A stretch of DNA of 64,000 bases, from positions 93,304-157,303 of the forward strand of contig JBHOGO010000003.1 of NCBI GenBank assembly GCA_043421945.1, in the 5' to 3' direction. Below the pieces are notes generated by a model. It worked only from the letters and a program-made list of their open reading frames with translations, did not search any database and had not been told where the DNA came from. Of this stretch, positions 17,864 through 25,706 are shown in pieces; position 1 is the stretch's first letter, and each line of letters starts with the position of its first letter. The stretch is from Thaumasiovibrio sp043421945 (GTDB lineage: Bacteria > Pseudomonadota > Gammaproteobacteria > Enterobacterales > Vibrionaceae). Both the position numbers and the translations under genes were made by a program.

Positions 17864-17962
17864 GCACTTATCGCCATGAGTGAGTGTTATTGCTCTATCA
17901 ATGTATTCCTCTGCTAGGTGGCGTTAATTGCCACCCATTGTTGCACCATTCTGCATCGAGGT

Positions 17963-17977
17963 GCACTAATTTAGTGC
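17963..17977 (+). promoter_or_regulatory. NtrC-type enhancer site upstream of amt
   Basis: GCACTAATTTAGTGC is a perfect palindrome with the GCAC-N7-GTGC geometry of enteric NtrC sites. A half match (TGCACC) at 17942-17947 lies about 20 bp upstream. The site is about 165-180 bp before the inferred start of transcription, a normal enhancer distance. The surrounding gap 17864-18193 has no gene; a GGTGGC/GCCACC hairpin at 17917-17935 may end the preceding transcript. Confidence 0.55.
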
Positions 17978-18114
17978 GCCGCAGAGAGCGCATCGACTTT
18001 TCCTATACCTTTTAAGCCATCAAATCTGCTGACTCGCTTAATGAATCCCTAATGTTGTGCTAGTTGTTCCATTGTGGTGCGTGAAATATTTTGTAATTTC
18101 ATATCAATCATTTA

Positions 18115-18131
18115 ACGGAATGATGATTGCA
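18115..18131 (+). promoter_or_regulatory. Sigma54-type -24/-12 promoter for amt
   Basis: ACGGAATGATGATTGCA has GG and GC exactly 10 nt apart, with a full TTGCA at -12 and a partial -24 block. It lies about 63 bp before the amt ATG. With the NtrC-type site upstream it suggests nitrogen-limitation control. Confidence 0.55.
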
Positions 18132-18193
18132 TTAGGTATTGCGACGTTTATTGCTTATACAGACACACCAAACTTTAAGGGATAGGATATTTA

Positions 18194-19396
18194 ATGGACA
18201 ACATTAGTCAATCAATAACGGTTATTGCCCAAAGTGCCGATACGCTCTTCATTTTACTTGGGGCTATCATGGTACTCGCCATGCATGCTGGATTCGCCTT
18301 CCTAGAAGTCGGTACGGTTCGTCATAAAAACCAAGTGAATGCGTTGGTAAAAATTATGGCCGATTTTGCGTTCTCTGCGATAGCTTATTTCTTTATTGGT
18401 TATCAGATTGCTTACGGCAACCACTTTTTTGTGAGTGCAGAAGCACTATCTGCTGATAATGGTTATGAACTCGTGAAGTTCTTTTTCCTACTGACTTTTG
18501 CTGCGGCCATCCCGGCCATAGTGTCTGGTGGTATTGCAGAACGTGGTCAGTTTCGGCCTTTTCTTATTGCTTCAGCATTGATTGTCGCCTTCGTGTACCC
18601 ACTTTTTGAAGGAATGATTTGGAATGGCAATTGGGGCTTTCAATCATGGTTGGATACACAATTTGGTGCCGAGTTCCATGATTTTGCAGGATCTGTCGTC
18701 GTACATGGTATGGGAGGCTGGTTAGCTTTAGTTGCCGTTTACTTTCTTGGTGTGCGTCAAGGACGTCGACCTGGCATTGCGTTTGCGCCGTCAAATATTC
18801 CGTTTTTGGCATTAGGGGCATGGGTACTAACCGTAGGCTGGTTTGGCTTTAATGTGATGTCGGCACAAACGCTGGATGGCATCAGCGGGTTAGTCGCAGT
18901 GAATAGTTTAATGGCAATGGTCGGTGGAACGATTATTGCGTTAATCGTAGGAAAAAATGATCCAGGTTTTATTCACAATGGCCCGCTCGCTGGACTCGTT
19001 GCTGTTTGTGCGGGTTCCGATCTCTTTCACCCTGTTGGTGCATTGATCGTCGGTGGTGTCGCGGGTGGTCTATTTGTGTGGGTCTTCACATTACTTCAAC
19101 GTCACTCCAAAATTGATGATGTACTCGGTGTTTGGCCACTGCATGGTTTATGTGGTGTTTGGGGAGGTATTGCAGCAGGGATTTTTGGTCAAACAGCTTT
19201 AGGCGGACTTGGCGGTGTGAGCTTTATTTCGCAGGTTATCGGTAGTGTGGCTGGCGTTGTTATTGCGTTGTTCGGGGGGGTGATTGTGTATGGTGTTGTG
19301 AGCAAGTTCGGCCCACTGCGCTTAGATCAAGAACAAGAATATATTGGTGCTGATTTATCGATTCACCGCATTGGCGCAACGAGTAACGATAAGTAA
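18194..19396 (+). CDS. amt: Ammonium transporter, Amt/AmtB family
   Basis: A 400-residue inner-membrane channel with about 11 helices. The conserved pore residues are visible: D163 and H171 (FAGSVVVHGMGGW), the partner histidine H317 (WPLHGLCGVWGG), and the GWFGFN block near residues 215-220. No glnK gene is adjacent, unlike the usual glnK-amtB pair, so this is probably a second or stand-alone Amt. An NtrC-type enhancer and a sigma54-type promoter sit upstream. A CRP-like site follows before serC. Confidence 0.93.
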   Translation: MDNISQSITVIAQSADTLFILLGAIMVLAMHAGFAFLEVGTVRHKNQVNALVKIMADFAFSAIAYFFIGYQIAYGNHFFVSAEALSADNGYELVKFFFLLTFAAAIPAIVSGGIAERGQFRPFLIASALIVAFVYPLFEGMIWNGNWGFQSWLDTQFGAEFHDFAGSVVVHGMGGWLALVAVYFLGVRQGRRPGIAFAPSNIPFLALGAWVLTVGWFGFNVMSAQTLDGISGLVAVNSLMAMVGGTIIALIVGKNDPGFIHNGPLAGLVAVCAGSDLFHPVGALIVGGVAGGLFVWVFTLLQRHSKIDDVLGVWPLHGLCGVWGGIAAGIFGQTALGGLGGVSFISQVIGSVAGVVIALFGGVIVYGVVSKFGPLRLDQEQEYIGADLSIHRIGATSNDK

Positions 19397-19477
19397 TCAA
19401 AATACATTGCGAAATGATGACAAAAATAGTCTCTATAGGGCTTCCTTTTTGTTATCAGCCAGTGTTAAATCAATCAC

Positions 19478-19493
19478 TATGATCATGATCACA
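19478..19493 (+). promoter_or_regulatory. CRP-like site upstream of serC
   Basis: TATGATCATGATCACA is close to the CRP consensus TGTGA-N6-TCACA (one mismatch in the left arm, followed by TTT). It is centred about 35 bp before the serC ATG, a position suited to repression. The serC operon of E. coli has been reported as CRP-repressed. Confidence 0.4.
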
Positions 19494-19520
19494 TTTGAAA
19501 CGCAGGAGCAGCATTAAGTC

Positions 19521-20603
19521 ATGGAAAAGGTGTTTAATTTTAGCGCAGGACCCGCAATGTTACCTGAGCCTGTAATGGCGAAAGTGCAGAAAGAACTCAC
19601 AAATTGGAATGGCTTAGGCACATCGGTGATGGAAGTCAGCCATCGCGGCAAACCTTTTATTGCTGTGGCTGAAAAAGCAGAGCAAGACTTACGTGACCTG
19701 CTGTCGATTCCCGATAACTATAAAGTACTGTTTTGCCAAGGTGGTGCTCGCGCCCAATTTGCTGCTGTGCCGATGAACTTGCTGGGTAATAAAACCACGG
19801 CTGATTATATGGATGGTGGCTACTGGGCGCAAAGTGCAGTGGTCGAAGCAAAGCGTTATTGCCAACCAATAGTGACCGATATTACGTGTCAGCGCGATGG
19901 TAAAAAAGCTATCCTGCCCGCTGCTGAGTGGCCAATTTCGGAAGATAGTGCTTATGTTCACTTTTGCCCGAATGAAACCATTGATGGTGTTGAGATTCGT
20001 GATTTGCCTGTCACAGACAAGCCTATTGTTGCAGATATGTCGTCGACATTTTTGTCTCGCCCAATCGATGTCAGTCAATATGGCGTGATTTACGCTGGTG
20101 CCCAGAAAAATATTGGACCAGCTGGTTTAACGATTGTCATTGTTCGAGATGACTTGCTGGATCTTGCAACAGAAACCTTACCAAGTGTCTTTAATTATAA
20201 AGTGCTGTTCGAAAAAGAGTCTATGTATAACACGCCACCGACATTTGCTTGGTATGTAGCAGGACTGGTGTTTGAGTGGCTAAAAGAGCAGGGTGGTGTT
20301 ATCGGTATGCAAAAGCATAACGAAACTAAGGCCGCTTTACTTTACGACTTTATTGATCAATCTGATTTTTACCACAATGACGTTCATAGTGATAACCGCT
20401 CTTTGATGAACGTCCCTTTCCAATTAGCGAAACCTGAGCTTGATGCGTTGTTTTTAGAGCAAGCTGATGCCATAGGATTACGTGCATTGAAAGGGCATCG
20501 TGCAGTGGGTGGAATGCGTGCTTCTATCTATAATGCAATGTCTCAAGAAGGCGTAGAAACGTTAGTTACGTTTATGAAGACCTTTGCGAGTGAGCATCAA
20601 TAA
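19521..20603 (+). CDS. serC: Phosphoserine aminotransferase
   Basis: 360 residues, family length. It has the N-terminal NFSAGPAMLPEPV signature and the PLP lysine K196 in GAQKNIGP. The enzyme converts 3-phosphohydroxypyruvate to phosphoserine and also acts in pyridoxal phosphate synthesis. In E. coli serC is directly followed by aroA; here aroA lies 5.1 kb further on with five genes between. The Nudix gene follows 35 nt downstream on the same strand, so the two may be co-transcribed. Confidence 0.97.
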   Translation: MEKVFNFSAGPAMLPEPVMAKVQKELTNWNGLGTSVMEVSHRGKPFIAVAEKAEQDLRDLLSIPDNYKVLFCQGGARAQFAAVPMNLLGNKTTADYMDGGYWAQSAVVEAKRYCQPIVTDITCQRDGKKAILPAAEWPISEDSAYVHFCPNETIDGVEIRDLPVTDKPIVADMSSTFLSRPIDVSQYGVIYAGAQKNIGPAGLTIVIVRDDLLDLATETLPSVFNYKVLFEKESMYNTPPTFAWYVAGLVFEWLKEQGGVIGMQKHNETKAALLYDFIDQSDFYHNDVHSDNRSLMNVPFQLAKPELDALFLEQADAIGLRALKGHRAVGGMRASIYNAMSQEGVETLVTFMKTFASEHQ

Positions 20604-20638
20604 TAAGTGCGCAGAGCAATAACACAGAGATAAGTAAA

Positions 20639-21040
20639 ATGGCAAAATTGATTGATAAGTTAGCATGGCTCTATATCGAGAATGATAAATTGCTAGCCGT
20701 ACGCTCTAAAGGTAAATCGTTGTTCTACCTTCCAGGTGGTAAGCGTGAACAAGGAGAGAGCGATGAACAAGCACTGATCCGTGAGATTAATGAAGAGTTA
20801 TCGGTTGATTTGTTACCGAATACGATTCGTTACGCGGGGACGTTTACAGGGCCGGCCGACGGTAAGGCTGAAGGTGTTAATGTACAGCTTACCTGCTATT
20901 TTGCTGACTTCTCAGGTGAGCTGGTACCTGAATCTGAAATTGAAGAGATGGGTTATTTATCGATTGAGGATCAACACATTACTTCAAAGGCTGCTTGGAT
21001 TGCTGTTGAGTGGTTAAAAGAGCACGCGCTGTTGAAATAA
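20639..21040 (+). CDS. Nudix hydrolase
   Basis: A 133-residue Nudix protein. The Nudix box is complete: GGKREQGESDEQALIREI followed by NEEL, matching G-X5-E-X7-RE-X2-EE. It should hydrolyse a nucleoside diphosphate linked to another group; the substrate cannot be read from the sequence. It follows serC by 35 nt and ends at a strong terminator, which closes the serC-nudix unit. Confidence 0.9.
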   Translation: MAKLIDKLAWLYIENDKLLAVRSKGKSLFYLPGGKREQGESDEQALIREINEELSVDLLPNTIRYAGTFTGPADGKAEGVNVQLTCYFADFSGELVPESEIEEMGYLSIEDQHITSKAAWIAVEWLKEHALLK

Positions 21041-21079
21041 CACGAGCGATGTACCGCCTTATTAGTGAAAAATTTTAGT

Positions 21080-21109
21080 AAAGAAGAAGCCATAGGCTTC
21101 TTCTTTTTT
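21080..21109 (+). terminator. serC-nudix rho-independent terminator
   Basis: Perfect 12-bp stem AAAGAAGAAGCC / GGCTTCTTCTTT with an ATA loop, running into a T-tract. Confidence 0.92.
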
Positions 21110-21316
21110 ATTTACCTATGTTGTTTCTTTTTTGTCTGAATTTAATAACAACAAACAGTGTTGCCCTAAACGATAGTATTTGTTGAACCTGTGACTTTTC
21201 TGTGATTTTCGACTTTGATTAATCTTATTGGATATATACTCAATAGGTAATCGCTGTATTGGCACCGAATGTGCAATATTTTATGCATTTTTGACCAAGT
21301 GAGTGGATGTTGTTTT

Positions 21317-22294
21317 ATGGTTGAGCATTGTCATTATAATGATCCCGATGGATATAGTTGCAACGGGGTTTGTGAAAAAGGGTCGAATTACTGTTATTGG
21401 CATGACCCAGAAATCATAAAGTCATCGCCAGATGATGTGAAAAAATTTGAAGCGTACGCGAAAGAGGGCGGTTTGTTGCGAGGGGTTAGTATGAAAAGAG
21501 CTAACCTAGAGCACGTTAACTTGGTAAACCATAACAGTAAACATGGCTATGACTTGAGTTATGCTGATTTTTATCGTGCAAACCTAAAACATGGGCATTT
21601 GTTTAATATTCGTATTGAGCATGGAAGCCTCATGAAAGCGGATTTATCGGAAGCGAATATACATTGCGCAAAATTGCGTCATTGCAACTTGCTCGGCATC
21701 AAACTTAAGGGAACAAAGATAGACAATATTGATATTGGCGCACAACTTATCCAAGAAAGAAAAGGCAGTATCGAAGCAAAAGCGCACCATCATGAACAAG
21801 CATTGGATTTGTTTGAGCAGGCCGAAGAAATATACCGAGACTTACGAAAAGCGGCAGAAAACCAAGGGATCTTTATGATGGCAGGGCATTGCCTTCAAAA
21901 AGAGCTCACTATGCGTCGTATGCAGATGCCCAAATATTCGATTAACCGTATGACCTCGAAAGTCGTTGATCTATTCTGTGGCTATGGCGAAAACCCGATG
22001 CGGGTCGTCTCTTTTTCTTTGCTATTAATTTTGAGCTGCGCGATTTTATATTTCCTATTTGGGATTGAATTTGACGGAGAGCTTGTTCGATTTTCTCCCC
22101 ATCATTCAATAGCCCAGAATGCTTTGGCGCTTGTTGAGTGTCTCTATTATAGTGTGGTCACATTCACCACTTTAGGCTACGGAGACTTTATCCCAGTAGG
22201 GCTCTCGCGGCTGATTGCTGCGACGGAGGCGTTTACTGGCAGTTTTACGATTGCACTCTTTGTCGTTGTTTTCGTCAAGAAGATGACTCGTTAA
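21317..22294 (+). CDS. Pentapeptide-repeat protein fused to a two-helix potassium-channel pore
   Basis: 325 residues. Residues 1-30 are Cys/His rich (C5, C15, C19, C26, H29), possibly a small metal site. Residues 55-140 are imperfect pentapeptide repeats (RANLE, YADFYRANL, KADLSEANI). Residues 155-225 form a linker, and 230-325 an Ion_trans_2 pore: a helix near 230-250, the selectivity filter TTLGYGD at 284-290, and a second helix near 298-320. It is thus a predicted membrane K+ channel with a cytoplasmic right-handed beta-helix. An upstream ATG at 21269 has no ribosome site. The 3' end overlaps the converging kinase gene by 20 bp. Confidence 0.8.
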   Translation: MVEHCHYNDPDGYSCNGVCEKGSNYCYWHDPEIIKSSPDDVKKFEAYAKEGGLLRGVSMKRANLEHVNLVNHNSKHGYDLSYADFYRANLKHGHLFNIRIEHGSLMKADLSEANIHCAKLRHCNLLGIKLKGTKIDNIDIGAQLIQERKGSIEAKAHHHEQALDLFEQAEEIYRDLRKAAENQGIFMMAGHCLQKELTMRRMQMPKYSINRMTSKVVDLFCGYGENPMRVVSFSLLLILSCAILYFLFGIEFDGELVRFSPHHSIAQNALALVECLYYSVVTFTTLGYGDFIPVGLSRLIAATEAFTGSFTIALFVVVFVKKMTR

Positions 22295-23492
22295 TGGGTT
22301 GAAAATGAATACTTATAGTGAACTTATTGTCTTGGCTATGCACTTCTAGTGCCCAGTTAAGCCGCTCACAAATTCGTTCTACAATGACCAGACCGCAACC
22401 GTAGCCTACTTGATGAGCATCAGCATAGTCATTGCTAATGCATAGGCACTCGGCACTTAGCTGGATATTTATCTTTTCTACGGTATAAGCAATCGCATTT
22501 TTTAGCAGATTGTTTAAGGTAATCACGACAAAGCTGGTAGGCGCCTTAACGGTCACAAGCTCATGATGGTGGTAAGTGATCTGTTTTTCCGGGTTCAGGC
22601 TGGTCAGCTTTTCGAGTTGAGTTTCTATCAATGCCGAGATATCGACATCCTCCCAGTACTGCTGTTCTATGTGAGCTTTCCCTAATAGTAGAAAAGTGTC
22701 CGTTAGGAGTGACATTTCCTCACTGGCGCTGTTGATGCGATTGATTGCCTTCTGGGCAAGAGGGTGAGGTAGTTCAAGTCGCTGTAGTATTTCTGATGAC
22801 CCTTTTACTACCGTGATAGGCGTACGAAGTTCATGGGAAGCAAATCGGCTAAAGTCTTGTTCGCGCTGAAAGTAATGCGCAATGTCAATTTTGCTCTTGA
22901 GCAACGTCTCCTCGATTTCTCGCGTTTCACGATACTGGCTTTCCACTTCAAAAGTATCGTGCTCTGGAGACATCTTGGGAATTTTCTTTTCGATAGCCGC
23001 GAGTGGCGCAGAAAGAGAGCGCATAAAGTAGATGCTATATATCAGTACACTCGTCGTAACGATCAGGCCAAGGATGAACGTCATTAGGTGGAGTCTCGCT
23101 TCATATTCATCGAGATAGTCATCAGCATGCTCTTGAAAGACGATATACAGGAGCCCTTGTTGTGATGGGTGTGGACGCACTAAGAAATGTGTTGTTTCAC
23201 CCTCCACGCGATGACCATAAAACCCAGGCTCGGTATAGCGAGAGAGCCAGTGCGGCAAAGTCGCTGTGTCATCATAAGTAAAGAACTCGTAAGGGTTTGG
23301 GACAGGTGCGTTATCACCAAGCTGTTGGTAGTCACGGTAGTATCTTGCATACTCTGTATCGAGCCAGTGTTCGAGGCTAATGATCTCTAATTGATTTTCA
23401 GCAATGTAAATGGTCGCCCAAAAAATGGCGAACATCACCAATGTCGGCACGCCAAAAGCCCAACGAATTTTTGTATAGATACTTGGAAACAT
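22275..23492 (-). CDS. Sensor histidine kinase
   Basis: 405 residues. It has two membrane helices (about 11-30 and 135-155) flanking a 100-residue periplasmic sensor, then a HAMP-like linker, and an H-box SRFASHELRTPITVVKG. The N-box is NNLLKNAIAY; the G regions are short and poorly conserved (VGYGCGLVIVERI). It begins 1 nt after the response regulator stop, so the pair is one operon. The pair plus a divergent DUF5666 gene recalls marine gammaproteobacterial systems such as Vibrio CarRS/VprAB, but I cannot assign orthology. Confidence 0.88.
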   Translation of the reverse strand: MFPSIYTKIRWAFGVPTLVMFAIFWATIYIAENQLEIISLEHWLDTEYARYYRDYQQLGDNAPVPNPYEFFTYDDTATLPHWLSRYTEPGFYGHRVEGETTHFLVRPHPSQQGLLYIVFQEHADDYLDEYEARLHLMTFILGLIVTTSVLIYSIYFMRSLSAPLAAIEKKIPKMSPEHDTFEVESQYRETREIEETLLKSKIDIAHYFQREQDFSRFASHELRTPITVVKGSSEILQRLELPHPLAQKAINRINSASEEMSLLTDTFLLLGKAHIEQQYWEDVDISALIETQLEKLTSLNPEKQITYHHHELVTVKAPTSFVVITLNNLLKNAIAYTVEKINIQLSAECLCISNDYADAHQVGYGCGLVIVERICERLNWALEVHSQDNKFTISIHFQPINESSS

Positions 23493-23493
23493 A

Positions 23494-24162
23494 TTAAGCC
23501 CTTAAACGATAGCCCTTGCCATGTAGCGTCTCGATGTAGGCTTTGTGGTGGTTTTTATCAACGGCTTGGCGCAGACCATAAATGTGGCTGCGAAGAGCGT
23601 CACTCGGAGGGGCATCATCTCCCCAAACATAATGAATAACTTCTTCGCGTGTGATAATCGCTGGCGATTGTTGAATGAATAGGGTAAGTATTTTAAATTG
23701 AATATGACTTAATTTAATGGCTTCACCGTTACGATAAACTTCGTAAGTTAGGGTGTTGAGCTCAAGATCAGCAAACTTGAGTCGTGTCAGGTCTTTTGTG
23801 GGACCCCTGCGGTGTAGTGCGTTAAGGCGCATGAGCAACTCTTCCATTGCAAATGGCTTAATAAGGTAGTCGTCACCACCGGCATCAAAAGCGGCTTGCT
23901 TGTCCTTAAGACCATCTTTGGCGGTCAGAAAAAGGATCGGCGCTTGGCAATGTAGATAATTTCTCAGCTGCTGGGTTGTGGTAATCCCGTCAAGTTTAGG
24001 CATCATTATATCCATCACGATAACATCGTAGTGATGTGTCTTCGATAGCGCTAATGCACTTTCACCATGATAAGCACAATCGACATCAATATTTTCCAGC
24101 TCAAGAAAATCTGCGATCGTCTCCGCAACAGAGTGATTATCTTCTACGATGAGTACTTTCAT
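23494..24162 (-). CDS. OmpR-family response regulator
   Basis: 222 residues. The receiver domain has the acidic pocket E7-D8 and the phospho-acceptor D51 (IVMDIMMPKLDG), a conserved T in LTAKD and the lysine in YLIKPF. A winged-helix DNA-binding domain follows (about 128-222, ending LHGKGYRLRA). It is the first gene of the two-component operon, divergent from the DUF5666 lipoprotein gene across 87 bp that carry an 11-bp-period direct repeat, a plausible binding site for it. Confidence 0.92.
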   Translation of the reverse strand: MKVLIVEDNHSVAETIADFLELENIDVDCAYHGESALALSKTHHYDVIVMDIMMPKLDGITTTQQLRNYLHCQAPILFLTAKDGLKDKQAAFDAGGDDYLIKPFAMEELLMRLNALHRRGPTKDLTRLKFADLELNTLTYEVYRNGEAIKLSHIQFKILTLFIQQSPAIITREEVIHYVWGDDAPPSDALRSHIYGLRQAVDKNHHKAYIETLHGKGYRLRA

Positions 24163-24183
24163 TGACGCTGCCTTGACGTTAAT

Positions 24184-24200
24184 TTCACGAACGCTTCACG
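24184..24200. promoter_or_regulatory. Direct repeat, candidate response-regulator operator
   Basis: TTCACG at 24184-24189 is repeated at 24195-24200, an 11-bp period typical of OmpR-family tandem sites. It sits in the 87-bp intergenic region between the response regulator and the DUF5666 gene and could control both. Confidence 0.35.
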
Positions 24201-24249
24201 CCCATAAAAATAGAATAGCCGTATATTCATTTTGTTTAAAAGGTAAGTG

Positions 24250-25488
24250 ATGAACAAGTTCATTGTAGTGGGAACTCTTGGCGCTCTGCTGGTTGGTTGC
24301 GGTGGGTCTGGTGGTGCCTCAACGCCGGCTTCTAAAACAGGTTTTTTAGATGGCCAGATTCAACAGCTTTCACAACAGAATAAAACACTTCGTGTCAACG
24401 GTTACCATCTGGATGCGAGTATTGCAGAGGTTGTTTATCGTGATCAATCGGTCTCATTTTCTGATTTAACCAATGGCATGCGTGCACAGTTCGATGTCAC
24501 CGACAACAAAATATCAGAAATGAAGCTAGATCCTAGTTTGGTTGGGGAAGTAACCTCTATTTCTGGCAACCAGTTCACGGTGAATGGGTTAAAACTGACC
24601 TATGACAATTTAGGAAATATCAAAAAGAACGATTGGGTGATGGTGACGACATATCCAACGGCGGAAGGAAACCATGAAGTTGTTTCTGTCGCAAAAATAG
24701 ATCCTGTGGCTCAGGTAGAAATTGAAGGCATGGTTTCAGGGCTAACGGCATCAGAGTTTCATCTTGGTACGATGCGCGTAGATTATAGCAATGCAGAAGT
24801 TGATGACCGTGATGAACTGAGAGATGGTGCTTGGGTTGAGGTCTTTGGTGCCATATACGACAACCAGAACTTTAAGGCCTATGAAGTCGAGGTGGAAGAT
24901 GACGCTGACTTTGATGATGTTGAAATTGAAGGTCTGGTGACGTGGGTAAACAGTGATATCACACTGTTTGAATTGAATGGTCGTTTACGTATCGAAGTTA
25001 ATGATCGTACAGAATTTGATGATGGACGACGTAGTGATCTGCAATCAGGGCGTTGGGTTGAAGTCGAAATGATCTTTAATCAAGGGCGACTCGTTGCTGA
25101 AGAGATTGAATTTGAAGACGGCGGTGATTTTGAGCGTGGCAAAGAGTTTGAAGTTGAAGGGGAAGCTCGTTATCGCAATGGGAAGCTAACAATCAATGAT
25201 ATTGAGATTGTGGTTAATAGTAATACTGAATTTGACGATAACCTCTCGTTGGGCAATATCGACGGCCGTTGGGTAGAAATTGAAGGTCGCTATTACAATA
25301 ATGCATTTGTCGCGGATGAAATTGAACGAGAAGATCGTGACGATGATATTGAGCTTGAGGGACCGGTTAGCAATAACACGCTATGGGGTTACGTTGCTCG
25401 TGACCATTCTTTGGCGAAATACAACGGTCGCTGGGTGGATGTTGACTGTGACTTCGATGGCACACAAGTGTATGACTGTGATGACTAA
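24250..25488 (+). CDS. DUF5666-repeat lipoprotein
   Basis: 412 residues. The lipobox LLVGC places the lipidated cysteine at residue 17. The mature protein is built from several copies of a roughly 70-residue beta-rich unit, each with a pattern like VEIEGxV...FxLGxxxxxV...TEFDD...GxWVEVEG, which is DUF5666. It is strongly acidic, particularly towards the C-terminus, which could favour divalent-cation binding (inference), and ends with two cysteines in CDFDGTQVYDC. Function is unknown. ATG 24250 is chosen, with AGGT 6 nt upstream; a GTG at 24247 is adjacent. It is divergent from the two-component pair. Confidence 0.8.
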   Translation: MNKFIVVGTLGALLVGCGGSGGASTPASKTGFLDGQIQQLSQQNKTLRVNGYHLDASIAEVVYRDQSVSFSDLTNGMRAQFDVTDNKISEMKLDPSLVGEVTSISGNQFTVNGLKLTYDNLGNIKKNDWVMVTTYPTAEGNHEVVSVAKIDPVAQVEIEGMVSGLTASEFHLGTMRVDYSNAEVDDRDELRDGAWVEVFGAIYDNQNFKAYEVEVEDDADFDDVEIEGLVTWVNSDITLFELNGRLRIEVNDRTEFDDGRRSDLQSGRWVEVEMIFNQGRLVAEEIEFEDGGDFERGKEFEVEGEARYRNGKLTINDIEIVVNSNTEFDDNLSLGNIDGRWVEIEGRYYNNAFVADEIEREDRDDDIELEGPVSNNTLWGYVARDHSLAKYNGRWVDVDCDFDGTQVYDCDD

Positions 25489-25549
25489 CCATTGAAAGAG
25501 ATGAATAAGCACACTGTGAATCGTACTCCACAGCGGTGTGAATGATAGG

Positions 25550-25576
25550 AAAAGAGCGCGTTAATGGTGCTCTTTT
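25550..25576 (+). terminator. Hairpin terminator after the DUF5666 gene
   Basis: AAAAGAGC and GCTCTTTT form an 8-bp stem with an 11-nt loop. A second imperfect hairpin (CACACTGTG...CACAGCGGTGTG) precedes it at about 25510-25540. Confidence 0.65.
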
Positions 25577-25706
25577 CATTATCTATTATATTAGGTGAGA
25601 AGAGTACGTGAAAAATGAACGTACTAATCACTGAAATGAGACTAGCATCACCTTGCAGATTTAGGTACAGTCGAGAGACTAATACTATAGGAATGCAGAC
25701 ACATTA

